Positions 32,290-41,583 of a stretch of 64,000 nucleotides of DNA are shown piece by piece. The translations under genes and the position numbers were made by a program. The stretch is taken from positions 18,784 to 82,783 of the forward strand of contig NZ_RJVR01000227.1 of NCBI RefSeq assembly GCF_003999195.1, read 5' to 3'. How positions within the stretch are numbered: position 1 is the stretch's first letter; the number at the start of each line of letters is the position of its first letter. The DNA is from Streptomyces soli (GTDB lineage: Bacteria; Actinomycetota; Actinomycetes; Streptomycetales; Streptomycetaceae). The notes beneath the pieces were generated by a model. The model did no database searches. It saw nothing but the letters and a program-made list of their open reading frames with translations, and was not told the origin of the DNA.

Positions 32290-32808
32290 TCAGAGAGTCT
32301 TCGGGTCCACCGGCACCCCCGACGACGTCCCGTTCATGCTCGCGCGGCTCTGCGCGATGATCTCCTGGACGCGCTTCTCGATCCCTTCGGGATCCAGTCC
32401 GAGCGCCTTGCCTATGTGCACCGACCACACCTCGGAGCGCACGTTGTTCTCGAAGTCCAGGTCCGCGCGTACGTTTTCGCGCTGGGCCTGCCGGTTCTGG
32501 CTCACCATGACGAACGTCGAGAGGAAGATCGCCTCCAGACTCACGATCATGGTGAGCAGTCCGAAGGGATAGGGGTCGAAGACCGCCGCCTTGCCGACCA
32601 GCCCCTCGTTCAGCGCGATCCAGACCACGAACCACACGGCGTGGATGTAGACGAACTCCATCCTCCCCGCGAAAGCGGTGATCGCGTCCGCGACCCGGTC
32701 CTGCGAAGAGCGCATCCGGATGAAGACGTCCTGCTCATGCGGGAGTCGGACGACGGGGCGCGCGGGGACGGGCTGACCGTCGACGGAGTGGGAGTTCATG
32801 CAGCCCAT
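32290..32808 (-). CDS. DUF1003 membrane protein
   Basis: About 172 residues of the DUF1003 family. A polar N-terminus of about 35 residues leads into RVADAITAFAGRMEFVYIHA, then two membrane helices (AVWFVVWIALNEGLVG and PFGLLTMIVSLEAIFLSTFV) with the family signature VMVSQNRQAQREN after the second. The C-terminal tail is a charged helix (KALGLDPEGIEKRVQEIIAQ). DUF1003 proteins are small inner-membrane proteins of unknown function. ATG 32808 and ATG 32799 are both possible starts. It diverges from the MarR gene. Confidence 0.85.
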   Translation of the reverse strand: MGCMNSHSVDGQPVPARPVVRLPHEQDVFIRMRSSQDRVADAITAFAGRMEFVYIHAVWFVVWIALNEGLVGKAAVFDPYPFGLLTMIVSLEAIFLSTFVMVSQNRQAQRENVRADLDFENNVRSEVWSVHIGKALGLDPEGIEKRVQEIIAQSRASMNGTSSGVPVDPKTL

Positions 32809-32883
32809 AGTGCCTGACGGCACTGCCGAGCGGGCGACGCGTCTGCCCGCTCCGTACGACTCGGTGGTAAAGTCGGAGAAGAA

Positions 32884-32904
32884 GATTCCAAGGAATCAAA
32901 TTCC
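32884..32904. promoter_or_regulatory. Probable MarR operator: overlapping inverted repeats
   Basis: GATTCCAAGGAATC (32884-32897) is a perfect palindrome with a two-base spacer, and GGAATCAAATTCC (32892-32904) forms a second, overlapping one. They sit 20-40 bases before the MarR start codon, the usual place of an autoregulatory site. Confidence 0.55.
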
Positions 32905-32924
32905 TCGTCATCCAAGTGGGAAGC

Positions 32925-33395
32925 ATGACGGATCTCAAGCAACTCTTCAGCGACCTGGTCCGGCTGGAGATCGAGCTGTACGACGCGCTCGACAGACGGC
33001 TGCGCGACGACTTCGGCCTCCCGCTGAGCAGATTCGAGCTGATGCAGGTCATCGCGCGTACCGAAGCGTGCCGGGTGTACGACATCGTGAGCCGGCTCTC
33101 GATCACGGTCGGCGGCGTCAGCAAAGCCGTCGACCGCATGGAGGCGTTGGGGTACTGCGTACGCCGGTCCAATCCGGACGACCGGCGCTCCTCGATCATC
33201 GAGCTCACGCCGGCAGGTGAATCCCTCGTCGCCGAGGCGGTCCCCGTGGTCGACACCGAACTCGGGATCCGGCTCGGCGCCGCACTCCCCGCGCGTTCAC
33301 TCCAGCAACTGAGCGCCACCATCGCGACGCTCCGGACCGCCAACGCCAACGCCGACATCAGCGCCAACTCCAACGCCGAAGGGGCGGCCACATGA
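32925..33395 (+). CDS. MarR-family transcriptional regulator
   Basis: 156 residues with the winged helix of MarR. LPLSRFELMQVIARTEACRV, YDIVSRLSITVGGVSKAVDR (recognition helix), MEALGYCVRRSNPDDRRSSI (wing, DxRs motif) and a C-terminal dimer helix. The last 20 residues are low complexity (NANADISANSN). ATG 32925 has GTGGGAAGC upstream. Its stop overlaps the following oxidoreductase start, so the two are one operon and the oxidoreductase is probably under its control, with a small hydrophobic ligand as inducer. Confidence 0.9.
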   Translation: MTDLKQLFSDLVRLEIELYDALDRRLRDDFGLPLSRFELMQVIARTEACRVYDIVSRLSITVGGVSKAVDRMEALGYCVRRSNPDDRRSSIIELTPAGESLVAEAVPVVDTELGIRLGAALPARSLQQLSATIATLRTANANADISANSNAEGAAT

Positions 33396-34375
33396 CCGGC
33401 ACCATGCGAGCGATCGTCCTGGACGCACCCGGACCCGCCGATGCCCTCGCCATCCGTGAACTTCCGATCCCCACCCCTCAACCCGGTTGGGTCCTCATCC
33501 GCGTCAAGGCCTTCGGCCTGAACCGCTCCGAGCTCCACACCCGACTCGGCCTGTCCGACGCGGTCACCTTCCCGCGCGTCCCGGGCATCGAGGCGACCGG
33601 AGTCGTGGCCGAGTGCCCCGGCGGGCAGTTCGCCGCCGGGCAACAGGTGGTCGCGATGATGGGCGGCATGGGCCGGACGTTCGACGGCGGATACGCCGAG
33701 TACACCTGCGTCCCGGCAAGCCAGGTGATCGCCTTCCGCAGCGAGCTCGACTGGAGCACGCTGGGCGCGGTCCCGGAGATGCTCCAGACCTCCTACGGCG
33801 TCCTGACCGTCGGGCTCGACGCACAGCCCGGGCAGTCGATCCTCATCCGCGGCGGCACCTCATCCATCGGCATGGCCACCGCCGTCCTCGCCAAGCAGCG
33901 GAAGATGACCGTGCTCTCGACCACGCGCAGCCCCGCGAAGGCAGCGGCGCTCACCGCCGTTGGCGTCGACCACGTCGTCATCGACGACGGCGAGGTCGCC
34001 GCCCAGGTCCGCGCGATCCTGCCCGAAGGAGTCGACACCGCGCTGGAACTCGTCGGCACGCCCACCCTGCGCGACACGCTCCACGCGACGCGCGTGCACG
34101 GCGCCGTGTGCTTCGCCGGGATGCTGTCCAACGAGTGGACGATCAAGGACTTCTATCCGCTGGACTACATCCCGAGCGGCGTACGACTCACCACCTACGG
34201 CGGCGACGCCAAGGACCTGCCGGCGCGCGTGCTGCAGGACTTCCTCGACGCTGTCGCCACCGGCGACACCACCGTCCCCATCGACCACGTGTACGGCTTC
34301 GACCAGATCGTCGAGGCGCACGCAGCCATGGAGGACGGCCGCGCCAAAGGCAAGTTGGTCGTCACCACGACCTGA
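33392..34375 (+). CDS. Zinc-binding-type alcohol dehydrogenase / quinone reductase
   Basis: 327 residues of the medium-chain dehydrogenase/reductase superfamily. GWVLIRVKAFGLNRSELHTR and PGIEATGVVAECPGGQFAAG mark the GroES-like domain, and IRGGTSSIGMATAVLAKQRK the nucleotide-binding loop. No cluster of zinc ligands is seen, so it is nearer the quinone-oxidoreductase side of the family. The ATG overlaps the MarR stop (ATGA). The regulator and enzyme pair suggests a response to an electrophile, quinone or solvent, with the enzyme reducing it at NADPH cost. Confidence 0.9.
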   Translation: MTGTMRAIVLDAPGPADALAIRELPIPTPQPGWVLIRVKAFGLNRSELHTRLGLSDAVTFPRVPGIEATGVVAECPGGQFAAGQQVVAMMGGMGRTFDGGYAEYTCVPASQVIAFRSELDWSTLGAVPEMLQTSYGVLTVGLDAQPGQSILIRGGTSSIGMATAVLAKQRKMTVLSTTRSPAKAAALTAVGVDHVVIDDGEVAAQVRAILPEGVDTALELVGTPTLRDTLHATRVHGAVCFAGMLSNEWTIKDFYPLDYIPSGVRLTTYGGDAKDLPARVLQDFLDAVATGDTTVPIDHVYGFDQIVEAHAAMEDGRAKGKLVVTTT

Positions 34376-34673
34376 GCGGCCGGGCGCGCCGCGCGTGCGG
34401 CGTCTGCCCGGTTTGCCCCGTTGGCCGGCCCACTCCCCCCGGTGGCCTTCGCGTCGTGCCTGGCGCCAGAGCACTTCTGCTCTTTCGCCCGATCCCCCCG
34501 TGCCGCGAGCTGCCTGTGGGCCGACAACACCAGGGTGCGGGGTCAGGATAGGACAAAACCTTGACGAAAACTGGACGTGCGGCGTCCGGCCCGTAAGCAT
34601 GAACGACACAGGGGAAAGGGAGGTGCCTACGCGCGGTGCGCTGCAGGAGGCGCTGCGAACTCGGAGGCTGCAC

Positions 34674-37517
34674 ATGGAATTCCGACTACTGGGTCCGGTC
34701 GAGGCGTCGGTCGACGGCCGGCAGCTGGATCTCGGCCCACCCCAGCAGCGGTGCGTATGGGCCATCCTGCTGGCCGAGGCGCCCCGTACGGTGCCGACCG
34801 AACTGTTGATCGACCGCGTCTGGAACGATCACCCTCCTGCCACGGCGCGCAGTGTGCTGTACAGCTACGTGACCAGGATGCGCAACACCCTGCGCCAGTG
34901 CGGCGCGGAGGCGGCCGGTGTCCGGCTGGTCCGCCGATCGGGCGGCTATCAGCTCCAGGTACCCGCGGATCGGGTGGATCTGCACCGCTTCGTTGCCCTG
35001 ATCGCCGAGGCCCGCGCGGTGGAGGGCGACGACGAGCACACCGCCGACCTGCTGCGGGAAGCGCTCGCGCTGTGGCAGGCGGACGCCCTGACCGGCGTAC
35101 CGGGCCACTGGGCGGAAGGGATGCGCACGCGGCTCGACGGCCAGCTGTCCACGGCCCGGCTGCTGTACCACGACGCGCAGCTCCGCCTGGGGCGCCACGA
35201 CGAGATCGTGGCGAGGCTGCGCGAGCTGACGGCGGATGATCCGCTGGACGAGCGGCTGGTCCGGCAGTTGATGACCGCGCTGTACCGGTCCGGCCGGCCC
35301 GCCGAGGCCCTGGATACGTACGAGCGCACCCGCAAGCAGCTCGCCCAGAGCCTCGGCATTGACCCCGGGACGGAACTCCAGGGGCTGTACCAGCAAATCC
35401 TGGCCGCGGACTCGGCGCTGGCAGCCCCTGCGGCCCGCTCGGCGCAGGAACCGCCCCCGATGCCGGCCCCCGCGCCGGCACCAACACCTGTGCCACGCCA
35501 ACTGCTGGCGCCGCCGTGGCTGTTCACCGGCCGAGCCGACGAACTGGCCGCGCTGGACCGCGCGCTGGACACCCCGGCCGACCCGGGCGGCGGCACGGGC
35601 GGCACAGTGGTGATCTCGGCGATAGGCGGCACCGGCGGCGTCGGTAAGACCTGGCTGGCCCAGCACTGGGCCCACACCCACATGGAGCGGTTTCCCGACG
35701 GGCAGCTCTATGTCAACCTCCGCGGCTTCGATCCCACCGGCGAGCCGATGGTGCCGCAGGCCGCCCTGCGCGGCTTCCTCGACGCCCTCGGCGTGGAGCC
35801 CGCGGCGATACCCGCGGACCCGGACGCCCGGGCCGGGCTCTACCGGTCCCTCGTCGCGGGCAGGCGCATGCTCGTTCTGCTGGACAACGCACGCGACACC
35901 GAGCAGGTCGCCCCGCTGCTGCCCGGCAGCCCGAGCTGCACCGTGCTGGTCACCAGCCGCAGCCGGCTCACCGGCCTGACCACCACCCATGGCGCCCAGC
36001 CCTTGGCGCTTGACGTACTGACGGAGGCCGAGGCTCACCGGCTGATCGTCCGCCACCTCGGCGCCGGCCGGGTGGCGGCCGAGCCGGAGGCCGTAACCGC
36101 CCTGCTGGACAGCTGCGCGGGACTGCCGCTGGCGCTGGGGATCATCGCCGCCCGCGCCACCACCCACCCCAACTTCCCGCTCGCCGCGCTCGCGGAGGAG
36201 CTGCGCGAAGCCGCGGGCCGGCTCGACGCGCTGGACGCCGGCGACATCACCGCCGATCTACGGGCCGTGTTCGCCACCTCCTTCCATGCCCTCGACGGCC
36301 CGGCGGCCGAGGTCTTCGGGCTGCTCGGCCTGGTGCCAGGACCGGACATCGGCACGCCGGCCGCCGCGGCCCTCACCGCACTGCCGGTCCCCCGGGTCCG
36401 TGCGCTCCTGCGCACCCTGGAAGCCGCCCACCTGGTCCAGCAGCACGCTCCGGACCGCTTCCGGATGCACGACCTGGTCCGCCTCTACGCCGCCGAGCGC
36501 GGGCAGCTCGACCACGGCGCCGAGGCCCGTACGGCCGCCCTGCAACGGCTGATCGACTTCTACCTCCACACCGCCCACACCGGCGAACGTCTGCTGTCCC
36601 CGCACCGGCCGCCGATCGATCCGGACGGGCCTGCCCCGGGCAGCGCCTCCTCCCCGCTGACGGACACCGCGGCGGCACTGACCTGGTTCGAGGCCGAACA
36701 CCCCTGCTTGCTGGCCGCCCAGACGCTCGCCGCGGAGCAGGGGTGGCACCGCCAGACGTGGCAACTGGCGTGGTCCCTGGACACCTTCCATTCCCGCCGC
36801 GGTCACCTACGCGACCACCTGGCCACCTGGCGCACCGCACTCACCGCCGCCGAACAACTGGGAGACCCGGCCTGCCAGGCGCTGGCCCACCGGGGCCTCG
36901 GCCGAGCGCGCTCCCTGACGTCGGAGTACGCCGTAGCCCTCGATCACCTGCACAAGGCCCTGACGCTGTTCGAGCAGACCGGTGACATCACCGGCCAGGC
37001 CCACACCCAGCGCGCGCTCGCGTGGACCTGGGGACAGCAGCGCGACCACCAGCAGGCGTTGACCCATGCCGAACGCTCCCTGCGCCTCCACCGAACCCTC
37101 GGCAATCCGGCGTGGGAGGCGAACGCGCTCAACGCGGTGGGCTGGCACAACGCCCAACTGGGCCACTACGAGCAGGCCCGGCCCTCCTGCGAGCAGGCCC
37201 TCGCCCTCATCCGCCAAGTCGGCCACCCCGACCGCGACGGCGAGGCCGACACCCTGGACAGCCTGGGCTACATAGCCCATCACACCGCCCAGTACGTCCA
37301 GGCCCTCGACTACTACCGCCAAGCCCTCGCCCTGTTCCACGACATGGGCAACACCTACGAAGAGGCCAACACCCAAGTCCGCCTCGCCGACACCCACCAC
37401 GCCCTGGGCCGGCACGACGAGGCCCGCCACGCCTGGCACCAGGCCCTGCACCTCTACCGGGCCCAGCGACGCACCGCCGAAGCCCAGCACATCCAGGACC
37501 GCCTAGGAGCGCACTGA
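34674..37517 (+). CDS. SARP-family transcriptional activator with NB-ARC and TPR domains (AfsR type)
   Basis: 947 residues. Residues 1-95 are an OmpR-like DNA-binding domain (MEFRLLGPVEASVDGRQLDL, LLIDRVWNDHPPATARSVLY). Residues 97-250 are the bacterial transcriptional activation domain (DRVDLHRFVALIAEARAVEG, YRSGRPAEALDTYERTRKQL). A Pro/Ala linker leads to an NB-ARC ATPase with P-loop GTGGVGKTW at about 317 and RRMLVLLDNARDTEQVAPLL (Walker B), then a winged region, and from about 720 several TPR repeats. This is the architecture of AfsR-type regulators, which activate secondary metabolism by binding direct repeats upstream of -10 boxes. The ATG at 34674 has an excellent CGGAGGCTGCAC. No biosynthetic cluster adjoins it. 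Confidence 0.92.
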   Translation: MEFRLLGPVEASVDGRQLDLGPPQQRCVWAILLAEAPRTVPTELLIDRVWNDHPPATARSVLYSYVTRMRNTLRQCGAEAAGVRLVRRSGGYQLQVPADRVDLHRFVALIAEARAVEGDDEHTADLLREALALWQADALTGVPGHWAEGMRTRLDGQLSTARLLYHDAQLRLGRHDEIVARLRELTADDPLDERLVRQLMTALYRSGRPAEALDTYERTRKQLAQSLGIDPGTELQGLYQQILAADSALAAPAARSAQEPPPMPAPAPAPTPVPRQLLAPPWLFTGRADELAALDRALDTPADPGGGTGGTVVISAIGGTGGVGKTWLAQHWAHTHMERFPDGQLYVNLRGFDPTGEPMVPQAALRGFLDALGVEPAAIPADPDARAGLYRSLVAGRRMLVLLDNARDTEQVAPLLPGSPSCTVLVTSRSRLTGLTTTHGAQPLALDVLTEAEAHRLIVRHLGAGRVAAEPEAVTALLDSCAGLPLALGIIAARATTHPNFPLAALAEELREAAGRLDALDAGDITADLRAVFATSFHALDGPAAEVFGLLGLVPGPDIGTPAAAALTALPVPRVRALLRTLEAAHLVQQHAPDRFRMHDLVRLYAAERGQLDHGAEARTAALQRLIDFYLHTAHTGERLLSPHRPPIDPDGPAPGSASSPLTDTAAALTWFEAEHPCLLAAQTLAAEQGWHRQTWQLAWSLDTFHSRRGHLRDHLATWRTALTAAEQLGDPACQALAHRGLGRARSLTSEYAVALDHLHKALTLFEQTGDITGQAHTQRALAWTWGQQRDHQQALTHAERSLRLHRTLGNPAWEANALNAVGWHNAQLGHYEQARPSCEQALALIRQVGHPDRDGEADTLDSLGYIAHHTAQYVQALDYYRQALALFHDMGNTYEEANTQVRLADTHHALGRHDEARHAWHQALHLYRAQRRTAEAQHIQDRLGAH

Positions 37518-37671
37518 AGATCCATGCCGGGCTCGCGACGCCCCGCACGCACATCTGCCGCGTTGGCCGGATTCCCGGATAGAACACCACTATCCGGGAA
37601 TCCGTCCGCCTTGCAGCTGCACGCACCGGACGCCGCTCGCTGATCCGGCCCAGATCTTCAGTGCGCTCCTA
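37504..37671. repeat. 168-bp element with 19-bp inverted ends and a central hairpin
   Basis: TAGGAGCGCACTGAAGATC (37504-37522) is repeated in perfect inverted form at 37653-37671. In the exact middle lies a 14-bp perfect hairpin, 37569-37582 with 37590-37603 (GGATTCCCGGATAG arms). The left arm includes the stop codon of the SARP gene. It separates two convergent genes. It could be a mobile-element derivative (MITE-like) or a large bidirectional terminator. Confidence 0.7.
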
Positions 37672-37707
37672 AACGCCCTCGCCGGGAGCCGGTCAGCGGC
37701 CTCCTGA

Positions 37708-39861
37708 TCATGCGGAGCCGGCGTCGCTCGCCGTCTCGTCGTCCACCCGGATCAGGCGCAGGGTGGTGCTGGACCAGTCCCCGGGCGGCAGTTCGGGCGT
37801 GATCCCGTACCCGGTCAGTACGGACGCGTGGTAGACGACGCCGGTACGGGTGTCCCGGTAGCGCGCGGCGGGGTCCAGGCCGGCGAGCCTGAGGGCGGGG
37901 CGCGGTGTGCCGTGGCGCGGCGCCCGCTGCCACACCAGGACGAGGGCCTCCCGGCAGTCGGCGGTGGTGTACTGCACGGCGGACGGCGCGTCGTCGACGG
38001 GACCGCGCAGCCGGTGCTGGGTGCCGTGCTGCACGATGTGGCGAACCTTCTTGTACTCCGCCACCAGCTCGGCGCCCTCGGCGAGTTCCTCCTGCGTCCA
38101 GTGCGCGAGATCACCGCCCACCGCCAGTACCCCGGCCATCGCGACGTGGAAGCGGTAACGCAGCGGCACCGAGCGGCCGGTGAGCTGGTTGGGCACATCG
38201 GTCACCCAGGCCGCCATCGTGCGTGCCGGGTAGATCTGGCTGAAGCCGTGCTGGATGGAGACCCGGTCCGCCGCGTCGGTGTTGTCGGACGGCCACGCCT
38301 GGTCCGTACGGGAGAGGATGGCCAGGTCGACGCGGCCGCCGCCGCCGCTGCACGTCTCGATCCGCAGCCCCGGGTGGTCGGCGCGCAGCCGGTCGATGAC
38401 GCCGTAGAGGTTGGTCACGTACCGCGACCAGAGCACGTCCTGGCCGCCCTCGCGGCCGGGCCAGCCGGCCTCGCTGAAGGCGCGGTTCATGTCCCACTTG
38501 AGGAAGTCGATGCCGTTGTCGGCGACCAGCCGGGTCAGCCAGCCGTACGCCCACTCGGCGACGTCGTCCCGCGCGAAGTTGAGCACCAGTTGGTTGCGCA
38601 GCTCGGTTCGGGTGCGGTGCGGGAAGTGCAGTACCCAGTCCGGGTGCGCGCGGTACAGGTCGCTGTCGGGGTTGACCATTTCGGGCTCGACCCAGAGGCC
38701 GAAGCGCATGCCGAGCCGGTGGACCTCCTCGATCAGCGGGGTGAGCCCGTCGGGGAAGCCCTTGGTGGCCGGCGACCAGTCGCCGAGTCCGGCGGTGTCG
38801 TCGCGCCGGCCCCCGTACCAGCCGTCGTCGACGACGTAGAGCTCCACCCCAAGCTCCGCCGCTCGCGCAGCAAGCGCTTTCTGTCCAGCCTCGTCGACAT
38901 CGAAGCCGGTGGCCTCCCAGGAGTTGAACAGGACGGGACGCAACTCGTCCGGATGGGGCAGCACATGGGCCAGGACGTACGCGTGCCAGGTGCGGCTCGC
39001 GGCGCCGAAGCCGCCGTCGGTGTACACGGCTGCGTAGTGCGGGGTCGCGTACTCCTCGCCCGGGCCGAGCGGCACTGACGCTCCGTCATGCCCCGCTCCG
39101 CCGGTGAAGGCCGTACGCCCGTCGGGGGTGCGCTGCACGGTGACGTGCCAGCTTCCGCTCCAGGCCAGGGCCGCACTCCACACTTCGCCCCGTTCTTCGG
39201 TGGCGTCGCCGGCGTCCAGCATCACCCACGGGTTCGCGTGGTGGCTGGTGATGCCGCGCCGGCTGGTGAGTACGGTCTCGCCGTGCGGGACGGGCTCCCG
39301 GTGCAGCAGGCTCTCCGCCGACCACTGGCCCGTCACATGGCTGATCCGGTAGTCGTCGCGCGGCGGCAGCGTCCAGGCGGCGGAGTCCGCGCGCAGCACA
39401 GAAAGCGGTTCCTTTCCGCTGTTGCGCAGCACGGTCCAGCGCTCGATGACGTCGGTGTCGTCATGGACGCGGTAGTGCAGGGTGACCGCCAGCGGGAAGT
39501 GGCGGTCGCGGAACTCCAGGGCCAGTTCGGCCGATCCTGGCGCCGGTTCGCCGATCCGGTGGCCCACGGGCTCCCACTCGAGGGCGCGGGTGCCGTCGGC
39601 GAACTGCACCCGCAGCGACGGCGCCCCGTACCGGGCCCCTCCGTCGACGGGGAGTTCCTCGCCGGCCGAGGGCCGGCCCTCGAAGCTGCTGATCTCAACG
39701 GCCGGAGGCGGCACGAGCTCCGAGGCCGCCGCGAGGGTCAACCGTGGTCCCCACGCGAGGTGGCAGGGCGCTCCCGTCTCATCGATCCGCAGCGCGTACG
39801 ACGTGCGCGGAGTGGAGAGCAGCCAGACCCCGGAGGCCGGGGCGAAGGAGATCGCAGCCAT
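37708..39861 (-). CDS. Alpha-galactosidase, family GH36
   Basis: 717 residues without signal peptide, so cytoplasmic. The N-terminal beta-sandwich runs to about 330. The TIM barrel carries the GH36 motifs LFNSWEATGFDVDE, VDDGWYGGRRDD, GLWVEPEMVNPDSDLYRAHP, FLKWDMNRAFSE (nucleophile Asp at about 455), ETCSGGGGRVDLAIL and SDNTDAADRV (acid/base Asp at about 528). It hydrolyses terminal alpha-1,6-galactose from raffinose-family or melibiose-like sugars. It diverges from the sugar ABC operon over about 390 bp and would process the oligosaccharides that operon imports. Both enzymes of the pathway, inside and outside, are therefore in the same locus. Confidence 0.93.
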   Translation of the reverse strand: MAAISFAPASGVWLLSTPRTSYALRIDETGAPCHLAWGPRLTLAAASELVPPPAVEISSFEGRPSAGEELPVDGGARYGAPSLRVQFADGTRALEWEPVGHRIGEPAPGSAELALEFRDRHFPLAVTLHYRVHDDTDVIERWTVLRNSGKEPLSVLRADSAAWTLPPRDDYRISHVTGQWSAESLLHREPVPHGETVLTSRRGITSHHANPWVMLDAGDATEERGEVWSAALAWSGSWHVTVQRTPDGRTAFTGGAGHDGASVPLGPGEEYATPHYAAVYTDGGFGAASRTWHAYVLAHVLPHPDELRPVLFNSWEATGFDVDEAGQKALAARAAELGVELYVVDDGWYGGRRDDTAGLGDWSPATKGFPDGLTPLIEEVHRLGMRFGLWVEPEMVNPDSDLYRAHPDWVLHFPHRTRTELRNQLVLNFARDDVAEWAYGWLTRLVADNGIDFLKWDMNRAFSEAGWPGREGGQDVLWSRYVTNLYGVIDRLRADHPGLRIETCSGGGGRVDLAILSRTDQAWPSDNTDAADRVSIQHGFSQIYPARTMAAWVTDVPNQLTGRSVPLRYRFHVAMAGVLAVGGDLAHWTQEELAEGAELVAEYKKVRHIVQHGTQHRLRGPVDDAPSAVQYTTADCREALVLVWQRAPRHGTPRPALRLAGLDPAARYRDTRTGVVYHASVLTGYGITPELPPGDWSSTTLRLIRVDDETASDAGSA

Positions 39862-40004
39862 TGATCCTCACGTTCAGATAGCGCCACAGGAGCAGTAAGC
39901 AGCCAACAGTGCCTTCGATCGACTGTCAACACCTACCCCTTATCTGGCTTTTGCAGGTTGGAGGCCCGTATGCAAGCTTCTTCAAGAGGAGTCTGCTTCT
40001 TTCA

Positions 40005-40032
40005 TTGACAGAGGAAAAGAACCACCTTAAGT
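40005..40032 (+). promoter_or_regulatory. Possible promoter of the sugar ABC operon
   Basis: TTGACA at 40005-40010 is followed after 16 bases by TTAAGT (40027-40032). The surrounding stretch (39940-40035) is unusually A/T-rich for this genome and lies between the divergent GH36 gene and the importer operon. The -10 match is weak. Confidence 0.45.
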
Positions 40033-40040
40033 TTCCGGCC

Positions 40041-40229
40041 ATGCGCTCGACCTCTCCTCATGAGGCGATCCCGGCGACGACGCCGACCGCTTCCCCGGTC
40101 TTCACGACCGCGCTCCCCCACCGCCCGCTCGCGCGGACCGGCGGGGACAATGGGGCGCGGCCGGAGACGGTGGCCGAGGAGCGAGCGCGCGGGTACGCGG
40201 GCGCCGCGATCCAGTCCTTCATCGAGTAG
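40041..40229 (+). CDS. Small hypothetical ORF before the sugar importer
   Basis: A 62-codon frame, ATG 40041 to TAG 40229, ending 20 bp before the binding-protein gene. It is rich in Thr, Pro and Ala at first, then EERARGYAGAAIQSFIE. No family recognised and no clear ribosome binding site. It may be a leader, a small protein or chance; the rest of the 390-bp gap holds only the promoter-like site. Confidence 0.3.
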   Translation: MRSTSPHEAIPATTPTASPVFTTALPHRPLARTGGDNGARPETVAEERARGYAGAAIQSFIE

Positions 40230-40249
40230 AACACGTACTAGGAGTAGCG

Positions 40250-41563
40250 ATGACGCTGCAGAGCCGCACCCCTTGGACCCCCACCGGTCCCAGCCGCAGA
40301 AAGGTGGTCCAGGGGATGTTGGGCGTCGGTGCCGCAGCCCTGGCCATGCCCGCCCTGGCGGCCTGCGGCGGAGGGGCCGCAGCCGACCCCAAGACAGTCA
40401 CCTTCGGGTCGAACGGCGCGGACGCCACACCGAAGAAGGCCTACGCCGCGGTGACAAACGCCTTCCAGAAGGACAGCAAGCTCACGGTCAAGACGAACGC
40501 CGTCGACCACGACACCTTCCAGAACAGCATCTCCACCTATCTGCAGGGCACCCCGGACGACGTCTTCACCTGGTTCGCCGGCTACCGCATGCAGTACTTC
40601 GCCAAGAAGGGCCTCGCCAGCCCCATCGACGACGTGTGGGACAAGATAGGCGCCGGCTACAGCGACGCGACCAAGCAGCTGTCCAAGGGTGAGGACGGTA
40701 AGTACTACTTCGTCCCGCTCTACAACTACCCCTGGGCCGTCTTCTACCGTAAGAGCGTCTTCCAGAAGTACGGCTACCAGATCCCCACGACCTGGAGCCA
40801 GTTCACGGCGCTGGCCAAGCAGATGAAGAAGGACGGGCTCTCCCCGATCGCCTCCGGCTACGGCGGCGGCGACAGCTGGACCAACCTCGGCGCCTTCGAC
40901 TACCTCAACCTTCGCGCCAACGGCTACGACTTCCACATGTCCCTGATGCGGGGCCAGGTCGCCTGGACCGACAAGCGCGCCGTCAGGACCATCGACCTGT
41001 GGCGTGAGATCACCCCGTACTACCAGACCAGCGCGGGCGGCCGCTCGTGGCAGGACGCCGCACAGTCGCTGCTCGACGGAAAGTCCGGCATGGCGGTCAT
41101 CGGCCTCTTCCTCGGCCAGCAGGTCACCGACGAGACCCTGCGCGCCGACATCGACTTCTTCGCGTTCCCGGAGATCGACCCGGCGTACGGTCAGGACACG
41201 GTCGAGGCGCCCACCGACGGTTTCATGCTCAGCCGCAAGCCGAAGAACCTCGACGGCGCCAAGAAGTTCCTCGAGTTCCTCGGCAGCGCTCAGGCCGAGA
41301 AGCTCTACATGGGCGTCGACCCGAGCAATGTCGCCGTCAACTCCGGCGCCGACACCAGCTCGTACAACGCCCTGCAGAAGAAGTCCGCCGAACTCATCGC
41401 CGGTGCCAAGCACATCACCCAGTTCGGGGACCGCGACAGCGACCCGGGATTCATCTCCACCGTGGTCGAGCCCGGCCTCGTCGAGTGGCTGAACCACCCG
41501 GACGACGGCTCGGCCCTGCTCAAGAAGATCGAGTCGCAGCGCTCGCGCTTCTTCACGGCCTGA
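40250..41563 (+). CDS. Extracellular sugar-binding lipoprotein of an ABC importer
   Basis: 437 residues of the family 1 solute-binding proteins. The Tat-like N-terminus PSRRKVVQGMLGVGAAALA ends in LAAC, the lipobox, at about residue 39. The mature part has VTFGSNGADATPKKAYAAVT, FQNSISTYLQGTPDDVFTWF, YNYPWAVFYRKSVFQKYGYQ and a long helical C-terminus, as in binding proteins for oligosaccharides. The ATG follows AGGAGTAGCG. Located first in the operon; with the two permeases after it, it captures the sugar and delivers it. The neighbouring alpha-galactosidases point to alpha-galactosides as substrate. Confidence 0.92.
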   Translation: MTLQSRTPWTPTGPSRRKVVQGMLGVGAAALAMPALAACGGGAAADPKTVTFGSNGADATPKKAYAAVTNAFQKDSKLTVKTNAVDHDTFQNSISTYLQGTPDDVFTWFAGYRMQYFAKKGLASPIDDVWDKIGAGYSDATKQLSKGEDGKYYFVPLYNYPWAVFYRKSVFQKYGYQIPTTWSQFTALAKQMKKDGLSPIASGYGGGDSWTNLGAFDYLNLRANGYDFHMSLMRGQVAWTDKRAVRTIDLWREITPYYQTSAGGRSWQDAAQSLLDGKSGMAVIGLFLGQQVTDETLRADIDFFAFPEIDPAYGQDTVEAPTDGFMLSRKPKNLDGAKKFLEFLGSAQAEKLYMGVDPSNVAVNSGADTSSYNALQKKSAELIAGAKHITQFGDRDSDPGFISTVVEPGLVEWLNHPDDGSALLKKIESQRSRFFTA

Positions 41564-41583
41564 TCCCACCGGAGAGGTTCACC

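Noticed and set aside
34674..37517. SARP gene as pathway regulator of a local antibiotic cluster
   Set aside because: No polyketide, peptide or terpene synthase genes are within the window; the lone P450 lies more than 4 kb away with unrelated genes between.
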